Assembly: GCA_030248295.1 (NCBI GenBank)
Contig: JASANH010000770.1
Coordinates: 558,001 to 622,000 of the forward strand
DNA: 64,000 bases
Reading direction: 5' to 3'
Source: Mesodorylaimus sp. YZB2_4
Lineage: Eukaryota; Nematoda; Enoplea; Dorylaimida; Dorylaimidae
Made by a program: the position numbers and the translations under genes. The notes below the pieces were generated by a model. That model saw only the letters and a list, made by a program, of their open reading frames with translations, searched no databases and had not been told where the DNA came from. Below, piece by piece: positions 1 to 12,055 of the stretch (its first letter is position 1; each line of letters begins with the position of its first letter).

Positions 1-2489
1 CTGACCCAATAACTCACAGTTTTCAGATTTTCTTTTCCATTTGGCTTACGCATTTCTTCAAACCAATTGTACGAGAGAGAAATACCACTTAAGTACACAG
101 TACCGACATTATGAAATGTGCCATGAGAAAAACGAAATCTTTACTGTCGTACCTGATTACAAAGAATGTATCAACTGCAATTGGTCCAGTTGCAATAACT
201 GGCTTTATCATTTCAGGGAACCTCCACACAAAAATTGGGTTATCTGCAAAAAAGATACCGCACATGCTGCAATTTCCAGTCTGCCGTCTTTGGTTTTACC
301 AAAACTCTGAAGGAATTTTTTCTCCTAACGAGGATATTCATGATGCTCACTCTAAATAGTTGATACAATTGACAGAACTCAGGAGTGAATGCATTATCCT
401 TATTTCTGTATTTCTGTGTACTATAAACAAGTGCATAAAACTATTTTATATAAATGAACATGCTGTATGCAGTATATTCTGATAAAAACAAAATATTTAT
501 ATTTTTTTAAATAATCAGTGTTATATATATACTGCAAATGTATACATAGTGTTATATAATATAACATATAAAATGTATATACCCCATTATGTATTGTATA
601 TTATATATACATAATTATATTCAGTATTGCATATATACTATTTATATATATATAGTACTTTAAAATGTAACATATATGCAGTATATACACTGTATATATA
701 TTGTATATACCTATGCCATGCATATATATGTATAGTTTTATATAATGCAACATATGTAGACTGTATACATATGTATATTTACATATATATATATGAAAAT
801 ATATTCCTTACTAGCCCTACATATTGTTGTGTATAATATTTTGAACATTGAAGTTGTCAACTGTGATCAAACTATGGGTTAGCTTTTATCACCGTCAAGA
901 GCTTGACAAAAGTACGTACCAATCGATTGCATTACGGCAATATTATGGTGAAATATGATACAAAACAACGATATAACCCGCATTCCATGCAGGCAAGAAA
1001 TTTGCCCTGGTATTCTCCTGCTTGAAATCAGTTTAGCTCCGTTTGATAAAAGTGAGACTAAGAATAATAGTCGATATAATTGGCCTAAGAGGCAAAAAAC
1101 TGTTTACAAACGAAAAGATACTGTAAGTATAAGGGAAGCAAAAACTGGAGAAAAATGTTTTCGCACCATGTTTCCCTGATCTGTGAACACCTGTCGTTAC
1201 GATACGGTGCACAGTTGAGCGATTCTTGTTAGACCTTGCGTAAACTCGAAGGAGGTACATATCGACTGTGGTGGCCACAGAAAGTAATAAAGCGAAAGTT
1301 GAGAAAAAGCACCTGAAAAGTGAAAATTGTTCCGACAGACTAAAGTATATTATTCTAAAGCACTCACAATGCGATCATTGCTGACGTGTCTCTTGTGATG
1401 CTTGATCCTGTATGGCAAAGGACGGAAAAGTCGGTTTTGTTGGCCACATTTGAAACTAGAAAGGGAACTTCGCTAATTTAGGAAAATAATGCAAAATTAT
1501 TGGAGGAGATCAGTGATTATTGGTGGGGTATATTCATCAGAAGCGAGGGTATAGCAGGACCTGGCAATAAGCTAAGATTATCTTGTCTCTGATGAATAAA
1601 TATGAAATTCTTCAAAGAAACACTTACTCTCGTTATACAAATCCCCACTAGTGCAAGATTCTGGTGCACATATACCAATTAGAATATCATCCACTGCTCT
1701 TCGTGGAACACTAGCTTGGCAATATCGATACGACAGACGGGATAGGTCCGACTTGGGGAGATTTTGTAAAGTAATGCATTGCTGATATGAACCAATCCAA
1801 TATCGATTTCCATATTCCAGTCCGTTCGGTTTTCGCCCTTGCGAATCCAAGACTAAATGAAACTAAGTTACTGCCTGCTGTGGTAAATTGTGTCAGGAAA
1901 TTTGCAGTATGACATGTCCCTGGCGCAGCTGTCGAAGAATCCAGAGTCGGCTTTACCAAGACGAGGAAACTAGTAAAAGCAACTTTGCATCTTGAATAAA
2001 AAGTTCCCAGTTCTAGATATGGATTCAGGACAAGCACGCCCATGCTGTACAGGCTAAGAGTTACAACTTGCAGTGCAGTACGGTAAAGCCGTGATTTACC
2101 CATCCTTATCCATCCATATTTTTCAATGCACGTCGTATTCTCGCCACATTCATCTAGCAGTGTCCTGATAGACCTGCCAAACTTTAGGTCCTGGTAACAC
2201 TGGAAGCCTGTGTTAACTTCCCCTGAATATGGTTCATTAGAGAACAATCCCTGAATAGCAGCCTGAAGAAAAACAAGACCTTCCAAAAAATCCAGCCATC
2301 TCCAATATTACTCACCGCTATTTTCTCAGCTTCCTTATTGGCATTTTCATCAATATAGATGTTTTGAATGGTTAACTCGTCCTCGAAGAGGCTTCGGTTA
2401 AAGTTCCAATGATAGTGTTTTCCGCAAGTGACACCAGCAGTTACACAAATCCAGAATATTTTTAATAATCTCTCTCCTTGGCCAAACAT
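1..2489 (-). CDS. NRF-6-like acyltransferase, copy A (5' part; 3' exons lie beyond the left edge)
   Basis: Eight exons can be placed by matching copies B and C: 2489-2316, 2262-2100, 1852-1628, 1455-1368, 1312-1167, 1084-920, 243-153 and 87-1. All have GT and AG borders, and lengths equal or differ by whole codons from B and C. The start ATG at 2489 opens a hydrophobic signal-like segment. The N-terminal NRF domain follows, with paired cysteines (exon 2 CYQDL and CIEKYGW; exon 3 SYRYC and GICAPESC). Exon 6 begins the acyltransferase-3 membrane domain, with the block CLHGMRVISLFCIIFHH holding the Arg and His expected in the first helix. The reading frame is open throughout, so this looks like a live gene truncated only by the window. 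Intron 6 (244-919) is unusually long because of a TA-rich expansion. NRF-6 proteins are thought to move or acylate lipids at the membrane; the substrate here is unknown. Confidence 0.85.
480..830. repeat. TA-rich low-complexity tract inside intron 6 of copy A
   Basis: Irregular runs of TATATA and GTATAC steps without an exact repeat unit. A 69-codon reading frame (627-836) made only of Tyr, Ile, Cys and His is a by-product and not a gene. Confidence 0.8.
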
Positions 2490-4783
2490 CTTTCACCTGC
2501 CGCGTAAAACATGCATGTGGCAAACTACCGAGTACACCGTCCCAAAAGTCTTCACTCCATTTTTTTAACACAACGGAACATGCCGTAGAATCTTTGCGAT
2601 GAGGATTAGGCGACATATGCATACCTAGCTGCAGTTTTCTCCAACAATGTTCAAACCCACCGTCCATCAAAAAAAACTGCTGCACTAACTTTTCTCAGTG
2701 TAAGCTAACAGGGTACTCGCGCTGTAATTGGTAAGGTGGGGAGAGAGCCCCGCACATTAGCCAAGTTGTAGGCGTAGGGCTCCCGGAAGTTCTCGCTGAA
2801 TCGATCACTGCGAGTCCCGATCAGCGTGAGTACTCCGTCAGAGAAGCTAAACTTCACGGTGATCAATGGACATTCTCATCATCTTCGTAAAAGTGCGGGA
2901 GAGCGAAGACTTTTGGGACATCGAATACTCTCTTCGACTATGGCGGCTGCAAGGATAGTTTTGTAAAATCCAATGGCCTTGGTTGTCTGGTTCTGTATTG
3001 TAATCAAGACGGTTTTGGGAGACACGCTGTGTTAGGCATGGTATGCGACTATATGATATTGGACGGTGGGCGTATCCGTGCTCTGGCGCTCCACTCGTAC
3101 TGGCTATTATTCCAGTTCAAGCGGTACCAGGTGGGCGAGAGGAGATGCGTCCTGATGCGTTCACCCTATTGTATTCACTTCCGCGTACTATGTAGACCTA
3201 ACATGCATTGGACTGGAAACCTTGTCATTGTGTTAGACGACAGTCCTTATAGAAGTATTACATTTTCACATACTCCCTTTCTTCGCACCCCTTCGATATT
3301 GTGACAAAGCTCTCGCATCTTGAATAAATTTCCTTATTCCTGGCTTGAGGGGGAATGCAAAATAATATAGATCACATAGGCAGAAAATGACCCCCTTGGT
3401 GTTCACTTGCTCTCCTCGTAATTTTCCCTTCTGCTTAGCCTGGACAGGAAGAATGTTTCGAGCGTTATGACGCAAGTCTAGCAATAAAACTGCGATCCTT
3501 GATCTGATCAGCTGGTATCCAGTGGTCTTACTTCAATCATAATCAGAGTGGGTGTGTTCTATAAAACACTCCGAGAAGCAGATTAGTTATTTACTGTTTT
3601 AAACGTTGAGCATTGAAAAATCTTCGACAGCAGCGCAACGAATACAGCATACGGATGCGTACGTAATGTGCCACACTTCGTATTCTCCTCACAATTCCGC
3701 CCTCAGCAATTACACAAAACAAAATTACATGGCAGTATCGTCCACAGACTATTTGCCCTCAAATACAGCATAAATAGGTCACAGTAAAATGTGAGCAAAA
3801 GAAATGATTGTGAACCATTTCGGCCAGTGCCCTTTTCCAGCCAATGTCTCCCTCCGGCCAGAAAAATTCCCAGCTCGGCGAGGGTCTTGTTTCAGCCAGG
3901 GTTCTCATTGGGCCAGTCCCGTTTCAGCCAGTTCCATCTTGGCCAGCATAGGTTTTATGAGGATACCCACGCTCTTCACTTCAACGCCCCTTTTACAAAA
4001 ATGCCCATAGTGCCTGAGCAAATAAATCAAGTGACCGTATGAAGTAAATTTTTTTAAAAATTTTTTGGGTCGAGGCGCGTTTTGCCAATAGGCACCTTAT
4101 ACGCAGGGCTGTGCGGGGACTGGCGGAAACAGCAGCTTCCCTCTGCGTGTTTACACTAAAGTAGTGGCACCTACACGCGAGGGCATCCTTTCTCGGACGA
4201 TGGCGGGCGGGCTTTGAACCCTGTCGGTGTTCGACAGGCAAGACTGTGTGGTGAAGTTGGTTTTTGGTTGATGGTTCACCTGTCCAGGGGTAGGGATTGC
4301 TGACAACTACACCACACCAATTAGTGCTTACCCAAAGTACGGCGATGATAAGGCGTAAATCGGCGGTACGAGTTTCGGAAAGGAAGACGGGCCGTCAGTG
4401 ACTTTTACTTTCACAATGAAGAACGTCCGACTCGCAAGAAAATACACGCCCTTATATATCTTCAGAAAATGCACCTAGCCTAGCCAGAAAACAGGTATGT
4501 CCGATAATTTGGATCTATGCAAAACAGGCAAATGCACAGGGCCTAGAGAAGGCGACCTGTTCTAGCAGAATAGGAAAGGATCCAAACTAATCTCATGCGC
4601 CTAGGCATCTTTAAGACAGGTTGAAAGGTCAGTCCAGGACAAGAACTATATCACTGCTATTGGTCTTGACCAGAACTGTCGATTGTCGATGGATTGAGCG
4701 GGAAATCAAATATACTTCGTCACACACGCCCAGGGATTGAGACGAAAAGCGTCCTCGCTCGTCTATTTCTTTTCTCTAGATGG
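2490..4783. other. Gene-poor stretch between copy A and the retrotransposon
   Basis: No supported gene. Short open frames around 2398-2685, 3029-3304 and 3791-4042 lack any recognisable domain. A degenerate series of short units built on GGCCAG or CAGCCAG occupies about 3815-3945. A partial SINE-like copy lies at about 4095-4245. The part next to 4784 should contain the 3' untranslated region and any LTR of the Ty3/gypsy element, but I could not define LTR ends. Confidence 0.5.
4095..4245 (-). repeat. Partial copy of GC-rich SINE-like family 2
   Basis: Shares the diverged blocks CAGGGCTGTG, CGCGAGGGCATCC and CGGACGAT.GCGGGCGGGCT with the longer copies at 17936-18306 and 24785-25150. Only the end distal to the tRNA-like part is present. 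Confidence 0.6.
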
Positions 4784-6829
4784 CTAAGGCGATGGTTGAT
4801 ATCGTTGAGTCTGAGTTGGCTTCTCACGCAGACCAGCCCCACGAGTTCTTGTTGGTTGTAACGTTGCGGAGGTGGTTGCTGTTGGTGGTGGTGTTGGGGC
4901 AGCCATTGACGGACTGGGTGTGGTCGCTTTTGTTGTCGACCTGCGGTCCTGATCCAAAGTCTGGCTGGTCACTGATCCAGTTGCTTGCTGTTGGATTGGT
5001 TCTCGCACTTGTGTCGTGGACTGAGGATGAGTCGTTTCCAAATCGGGCGTAGGTGTTGCGACAGGAACCATTGGCGGGGTCGGTGCTGGCGGGTTGATCG
5101 TCGGGCGGACAGGCAATGTCGGCGGAGTTGAAAATTTTGGGGATTCAACTCGTTGATTGGTCTCCATTTGTTGCTGATCTGGATGCGCTTCAACTGCTCG
5201 TCGATCATTTCGCACTTCCAGTTCACAATCTGGCCGTCCGCTACCAAGCTGTACAACGTCGTCTGTATGCGTTGCTGGATCTCTTGACACCAATCCAGCG
5301 TCATCGTCGTCATCGTCGTCATCAGATGGTGGGAGTTGCAATGGCGCATGGCAAGGTTCAAGACCATTATTGTGTACCAATGTTGAAGATGCAGTTGGGC
5401 AGGACCATTGTCGTATCACACTATCCACCACACTCGGTTTTGCCAGAATGATATACGGTCCTTCCCACTTTGGTTGAAGTTTCGCTCCCATCCCTTTGGG
5501 GACTGTTTGTAACCATACTAATTGGTTGATGTTGAAAGCGTTATCACACGTCTTTTTATCATAGTCCGCTTTCTGGCGTTCCTGAGCTTCTAATAGGTTC
5601 ATGCGTATGATGGACTTCATAGCTCGCAAACCAGCGGCCAGTTCATCTGCATACGTTTTCGTTTTGGCGGGTGCTGCTGGGGTCACCGTCAGCTCACCAG
5701 GGATACGAGGTTCTCCGCCAAACAGTATTTTATGAGGCGAATACTTCAATGAGGACTGCATTGATGAGCGGTAGCCAAACAGGATGAATGGCAGTGCTGT
5801 GTCCCATGATTTGTCAAACTGCTTGGTGTATATCCTTAGCATGGTCGCCAGGACCTTTTTGAAACGTTCTGTTAAACCGTTACACATCGGATGATATGCG
5901 GGTGGATTCTTCTTTTTGATGTCACATAGTTTGCATACTTCTTCCAAGACACTATTCAAAAATTCCGTTCCTCGGTCAGACACTAATTCATTGCAGGCTC
6001 CGTAACGACATAGCACTTCTCGGATGAAAGCAGCAGCGACTGTCTTGGCAGTCTTATTGGGTAATGGTACTGCTTCGACCCATCGAGTGAAGTAATCTGT
6101 GAAGACTACTATGTATTCGTTACCGCGCTGTGTTGTTGGCAATGGTCCGAACAGGTCCACTCCAACGCGTTCCCATGGGCCTGCAACTGGTGGCAGTGGC
6201 TGCAATGGTGACACTTGTTTGCGAACTGGATCTTTGAATTGTGCGCACTAATGACATTGTTTCACGAAACGTTCCACATCTTGGAAATATCCGTCCCAAT
6301 AATAGCGTTGTGCTACTTTATCAAATGTTTTACCAACGCCAAAATGAGCGGCAAAGGTATCGCTGTGGCATTGCTGCAAGATTTCTCCCTTCATACTATG
6401 TGGCACTACGACCTGGAAAACTGGCTCTGCACTCTTGTTCCAGCGCATCAGATGTGTCAAGATTCCGTCTTTTACAAGATATCTGGGTCTTTCAAGCAAA
6501 AGTTGCCTGGCTAGCGATTCATCAGCTGGTAATATGCCCAGTTCCAAGAGTTCAATTCGTGTTTTTAAGGCTGGATCGTTTCTCTGGTGCATTGCTAGTT
6601 CTGACAGCTGTGCGTGCTGTTCCCAAGTCCGTATGTCCATTTGCGACACTTCTCGTTCTATGGCGGCCATAGCCATGTCAGGTACACTGGCACGCGACAG
6701 GGCATCTACGTTTGCATGTTTCTTTCCTGGCCGATACCTGATTTCGAAATGCATACCGGCTAGGTTCGCTATCCATTTGGCGAAGCGACCGTCATGGGTC
6801 TTATTCTTGAAGATGTAAACCAATGGCAA
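4784..6829 (-). pseudogene. Retrotransposon RNase H end and integrase
   Basis: The first part (6829-6248) has the end of RNase H (RPGKKHANVDALSR) and the start of the integrase zinc region, then stops in frame. The second part (6214-4784) holds the catalytic core with VGVDLFGPL, SDRGTEF and NGLTERF, the expected D, D and E positions. A long proline- and threonine-rich C-terminus with an aspartate run follows. The catalytic residues are visible, but the upstream stop makes the domain incomplete. Confidence 0.88.
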
Positions 6830-6892
6830 ATGGTCCGTAATGATGGTAAATTTTTGGCCATAAATGTAAGGGCGGAATAGCTTGACTGCCCA

Positions 6893-8312
6893 TTATACTC
6901 CCAGTCCTTCTAGTTCTGTGACCGGATACTTCGCTTCACTAGCGACTAGAGATCTGCTGGCGTATGCGATCGGGTGCTCCACGTTATTGTCGTCGGTCTG
7001 GGCTAGTATGGCTCCCAAACCTTCACGGCTTGCGTCGGTGTATATCGTGGATGGTTTCTTGAAATTCGGGTATATCAACACTGGCGCCGAGGTCAATTTC
7101 TTTTTGAGTTCTTCGAAAGCTACTTTAGCATCCTTGCCCCAAATGAACTTTACTCTTTCTTTTGTCAGCTCACATAAAGGGCGAGCGATCTTTAAAAAGT
7201 CTTGAATGAAACGCCTGTAAAATGAGCACATGCCCAAGAATCGGCGCACGGCTTTCCTGTCCTTTGGTGTTGGCATTTCCGAAACTGCTTTTACTTTGCT
7301 ATTGTCTACTTTCAGGCCGGAAGCACTTACAATGTGACCTAAGAATGGTATCTCCGTTTTTAGGAAACTACACTTTGACAATTTGCATCTAAGGTTGACT
7401 TTATGAAAACGTTCAAAAACAGCTTCCAATCTTTCCTGATGCTTCTCATAGGTATCAGCAAAAATCAAAACATCGTCAAGGTATACCAGGCATCTGTTCC
7501 ACATGATACCAGACAATACTGCATTCATCAAACGCATGAAAACTGCTTGTGCGTTGGTCAAACCGAAAGGCAGTACTTTCCATTGATAGTGACCACCTCC
7601 TGGTACCCTAAATGCAGTCTTCTCTTTATCGCCCTCTTTCAGTTTGATTTGCCAATAACCTGATATCAAATCCAACGTGGAGAAGAATCTGGCACCTGAT
7701 AATGAATCAAGGATGTCATCTATGCGTGGCAAGGGGTACTCATCCCTGATGGTAACTTGGTTGAGTTCGCGATAGTCCACCCAAAATCGATACTCGTTTG
7801 ACTTTTTGCGCACTAGGCAGATGGGACTAGCCCACGGGCTGCGGGAATCCTCTATTTGACCGCCTGATTTCATTTCCGCAATCATGTTATCCACGACTTC
7901 CCTCTGTCGGAAGGGTAAGCGTCGGGGTGCTTGATGAATAGGTGGATTAGAACCCGTATTTATGGCATGCTCGATTTCGATATTGGCTGGTCTCAAAACC
8001 AGCGCAGATTCCTGCAAAGATTCCTTTCTTTGCCCAGTGCGTCAGGAAATTCTTCATGTCCATCTTCTGCCTTGATGTCAGATTCGGGTTGTCAAACCTC
8101 ATAGCATTGATCTGTTGCACAGGATCTTCTTTCTTTTCTGGTTTATTCGAACAGTTGTGCAGATCAGTTGGTATTACCTCTGCAACCTCGTCGACATGGC
8201 CTAGGACAAGGCCAGACGGAAGGCAGACGGGATTTTGTGTACTATTCAGAACCTGAATGGGAATACGTCCATTGTTGACCTTCACGACCGAATGTGCTAC
8301 CAAGACTGCCAT
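6893..8312 (-). pseudogene. Retrotransposon reverse transcriptase and start of RNase H
   Basis: The frame at 6893-8017 carries the RT hallmarks LDLISGYWQI and the catalytic YLDD, then the opening of RNase H (IYTDAS). A separate frame (7947-8312) encodes the preceding linker, so a frame change lies near 7950-8017. An in-frame stop at 6893 cuts RNase H. Confidence 0.9.
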
Positions 8313-8469
8313 GTCGTATGAGGGCGGATCGTAATCAGCTACGAAGCAGACTTCCTGGTTGTCGTACTGGTACTGATAAAGTCCGTCTCCATATGAATTT
8401 CTCAGTCCGTGGAGGGATAAGCACGGGTGAGTCTACTTCGATCGATTTCTCTGTTTTTCCTGATTGGTG

Positions 8470-9004
8470 CTATGAATTACATTGCACCCGTTTTACGACG
8501 GAGGCATTGATGGGTACTCGCTGTGAAAAGTCGAACGACAGTTTGCCTATCTTTGCCATTAGGTCCTTTCCTACAATCATTGTGACAGGAAGTCCATCCA
8601 ACACGTACAGTGGATGTGTTATATCTTTTCCCATGATGGAAAGTCTGCATGTAACTAACGAGCGGGCAATCGCGGGGCTTCCGTTGATAGACTTCATTTG
8701 AGCCGTCTTGCAAGTTTTCACATTCAAGGCTGGCGTGTTAGCCACTAGGGCTTTCAACAGGGCTTCGTTTATGACAAAATTTCCTGGCTCCTGTGTCCAA
8801 CAGTGCTCTTGCCCTAATGCTACTATCTACGAATTCTACCCAGGGCACTGCAGCTGGTATAAATGACTGTCCTATCTCTGCCCCTATGAATTTTGAGTGG
8901 AGGCATCTTTTCTTCCTCCTATGCCTGGCACGACACCACGCCCTTATCAATTTTCTATCTCTTCCCATATTCTGGGCATCCATCAAAAACACACGTGTTA
9001 TCAA
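8470..9004 (-). pseudogene. Retrotransposon aspartic protease region, frameshifted
   Basis: The protease active-site motif LLDTGA appears in the frame covering 8738-9004. The rest of the domain continues in a different frame (8470-8757), so a frame change sits just after the catalytic motif. Retroviral-type proteases process Gag-Pol; this copy is broken. Confidence 0.75.
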
Positions 9005-9025
9005 AAAAAGATCGAAGCATGGTCG

Positions 9026-10390
9026 TCAACATATTAAAACCAGCCATATGAAAACTACTGCAAAAGCTTTTATCCCAGAAAGCACTGGTGGCCGTTTCAT
9101 CACATTATATCGCCTCTTCACCACTCGGCCATGTGAGCCTACACGTTTCTGGTTTCGACGGCAGCACTTTCCTCCAACGACTGGCGATGTGGTTTCGGTT
9201 GTGTGTTGGTCTAAAGCGACAAATGGGACCATGAGAAAAATTGAAATGATACAGTCCCAAAACCGTGTGAAAATGCTTACCGCATCTCCATTGTTATTCC
9301 CGGTACCACTCGTACCATCATTGTTTCCGTTGCCATTCTCGGCCTGGTTGCTGTTGGTATCGTTGCCACCATTCGCACAAACATTGCTTCCATTACTCTT
9401 CTCGGCCTGGTTGTTGCCACTTGTACCAACGTGGCCGTCTTGGCTACTGCCTTGAGCATTCGAATTTCCGTTCTGTTGACTAAGAACCTGATTTTCAATC
9501 AGCTGAAAATCATTATATGAGTCTAATTCGTGATCTGGGTTAATGACATTAAACTCGTTTGAATAAAAGTCTTCAGAAGGGAAATACTCATCTTCTTCCT
9601 CTCCCATGTCTATGTTCTGAGAACTCTGAGGCGGTTGGTTCTGGTGCCCGTTCTGGTTACGACCCCTCTGATGCTGATTACCTTGATTCCGAGGCCCTTG
9701 ATTTTGATTACGGCCATTTCCACTATCACCTCTGGGTCCTCCCGTTCGGTTAGGGACAGTGCTATCACCACGTACCTGCGAAATCAGCAATGGTTCTTGG
9801 TTGCCCAATTTATTCTTGGCGGCCAAGTAGAACCGACAGGATGCGCGTTCGTGTCCGCTGCGAACACAATGAGTGCAAGGATTGTTCCCAGCATTGCGGT
9901 TGAACAACTCCTTGGCACGAGTTGCGTTCAAACATTGCGCCGCTAAATGACCCATGATTCCACAGTAGTGGCACTTCGAAATTGGCGACGATTGGTTGCC
10001 CGATTGTTGTCTTTGCTGATTGCCGTTCCTGCTTCCACGGCTGGCTTGGTTGTGGCTCAAACCACGTGTCGATGAGCCATTCGAGAACACGGCATTCAAC
10101 GACTGCCCAATATCGCTTGGCGATGCATTGTGTACGATTGCTGAAGTAGTTAAAGAGAACATTCGTTGATTTGTCTCTGCAGTGGTGACTGCTGCTACAA
10201 TCTCATTTAGCGTCTTTACTAGGTTCAGATATGCAACTTTCCAAAGCTTAAAATTACTTTGGTTCCTATCACTAACTTTCAAGCCTGCGATAAACCGTTC
10301 CTTCAAGATTACTTCCTGTGCTTCCTCGCCGACATTACTATGCGACTGCCTGACTAACGTTCTCAGATCACGCAAGTAATCTGGTACTGT
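9026..10390 (-). pseudogene. Retrotransposon gag-like region with two CCHC zinc knuckles
   Basis: A long open frame contains two CCHC-type zinc knuckles (CHYCGIMGHLAAQC and CTHCVRSGHERASC), separated and followed by Gln/Asn/Gly-rich low-complexity sequence. The knuckles bind RNA in retroelement capsid proteins. The open frame formally continues to 10501, but its first roughly 37 codons lie antisense to the chemoreceptor fragment that begins near 10415. The native N-terminus of gag is therefore missing. Confidence 0.8.
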
Positions 10391-10414
10391 ACCCCAATAC
10401 TTGGTACAATTCGG

Positions 10415-11087
10415 GCTGTACCCCAATACTGGTATTTCGTGGTTTGTATTCTTTCCGCTACGCTCGGCTCGCTTTGAGCGAGAAAATCGGAAATTCTGCA
10501 TCCGAAAAGAATCCTAAATACTCCAGCTACGCCTACGCTTCGGATTTCTGACCCATCAGCATCGGCAACTGTCCCTGGTCATGAACATCATGAATGACCT
10601 GTACGGGGTCTACGTCCTCGGTCTGATGAGCATTGGCGTTCCAGTGGTCATCATGCAGCTGTAACTGGCGGCGCCCTACGTGAGCACAGTCTCAGTCATG
10701 GCCATCATGATGTTCTGGCTGTGTGGGAACCTGGTTCAGGTTTTCTTCATGTTTTCCGCCTCCACGATCAGCACGGCGGCTGCCAGGGTGGCCGATGCTC
10801 TCTACATCCGATACATTGGACATTACGAGACCTTTGTCCGAGACCACAAAGAGCAATATGACGAGAGTAAGGCCCACATCCCGTACCTCATAGAGACGTC
10901 CATCCTGTTGGAGAAGATGCATCGCGCTGATATCAGGTTATCGGCCTGCGGGTGCTTCGATGTCACCAAGTCGTCTTTGATGGCACTGTTATCCGTATTA
11001 GCCACATATTATTTAGTCTTAGTTCAATTTTCGCGTGGATCAAACTCGGCTGGACATGGGTTTGTTAATTGTTCTTGTATAAACTGA
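10415..11087 (+). pseudogene. Gustatory receptor-like pseudogene E (C-terminal half)
   Basis: Matches the C-terminal halves of the receptor copies at 43035-44430 and 46104-47455. It ends with the gustatory-receptor signature TYYLVLVQF in the last helix (about 11008-11035). A missing base near 10450 shifts the frame, a TGA appears near 10550 and a TAA replaces a Tyr codon near 10661. The N-terminal half is absent and replaced by retrotransposon sequence. From about 10680 the frame is open to the stop at 11087. Clearly non-functional. Confidence 0.85.
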
Positions 11088-12055
11088 TTATTCAGGCAAA
11101 AGTTCCCAGAAGCCCAATAACAGGATGAAAATCACATTTCGAATTCAGGAAGCAGTAAGTTGAGTTCATGCAAGAATTCAGATTAAGAATGCGGGAAGCA
11201 AAAGAAGGGAGGATGTGTCAGGATGGCCTGAAATGTATTGTATTACTACACAGTACTGTCTTTCGTTCGTTGGGGGTGTCTGCTATTCGTTTGTCGATAA
11301 ATCTTTTCTTTTTTCGCTAAACCTATCATCCTGTCAACTTTGGCTGGTAGTTTAATCGTTCAAGTGGTGCGAATGTTCCAAATGTGTTGAGACAGGATGG
11401 TTGTGTGTACTGCATGTGTGAATGCAGGAGTGTACTCGATGCAGATATGAACATATATGGGTTGCCCCTCTGTGCATGTACAACATTTATTACTTTCTTC
11501 ATGCATGGACATTCCTGTATATAAACACTTGTACTGCATATGCACAATAGATGCAGCAGGTTGCGCATAGATGCTAACAAAATAAAGGAGCCATCGTGAA
11601 TGCAATTTCTGAGAAATGGACCCCAAACAACCTGACTGCTAGAACATCAACCAGCAGCAGCATGATACACAGCACTAACGATAAGCCTTGACAAACAGCT
11701 ATTTAGAAAAAATCTTGGCTGGCTGCTTTCCAAAATAGAATTGTGTTTATTGCATCAAAGTACAAAAGGTTGTTCATGAGTAGGTGTCGCATGACATACG
11801 GCTGCAGTATTTATGGATAATAATCGTTCTTTGTCTTCTAACTAGTAGTTGCTCAATGTCACATTTTTTAACTTGAACTTGAGGAGATGTCAAGCTCAAG
11901 AAGCCGATGTATTGGATAAGATCACTTTAAAGAACTGGCTGGCGAAGTAGAAAATGAACGTAACCAAAACTTTTCATCGATGCATGTATCTATCATCCAC
12001 CTGATATGTTTATTACTCCTTACTCATTGACAGGAAAAGAATGACAGAATATGAG
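11088..12055. other. Intergenic stretch between receptor pseudogene E and copy B
   Basis: No gene recognised. The open frames at 11326-11626 on the minus strand lack motifs or splice partners. The stretch is moderately AT-rich and would include the 3' untranslated region of copy B. Confidence 0.5.

Larger units (their letters stand above)
4784..10400 (-). mobile_element. Decayed Ty3/gypsy-type retrotransposon (gag-pol, no clear LTRs)
   Basis: Read on the minus strand the order is gag (two zinc knuckles), aspartic protease, reverse transcriptase, RNase H and integrase. Protease-RT-RNaseH-integrase is the Ty3/gypsy order. At least three frame changes (near 8000, between 8312 and 8470, near 8750) and two in-frame stops (at about 6893 and 6248) interrupt pol, so it cannot make a complete polyprotein. 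The upstream end abuts a gustatory-receptor fragment with no LTR between them, so the element is truncated or rearranged at its 5' end. Confidence 0.9.

Noticed and set aside
41-359. Plus-strand open frames at the left edge with several cysteines
   Set aside because: They are antisense to exons 7 and 8 of NRF copy A, which fit copies B and C base for base.
4780-5451. Plus-strand frames with hydrophobic residues
   Set aside because: Antisense shadows of the proline-rich tail of the retrotransposon integrase.
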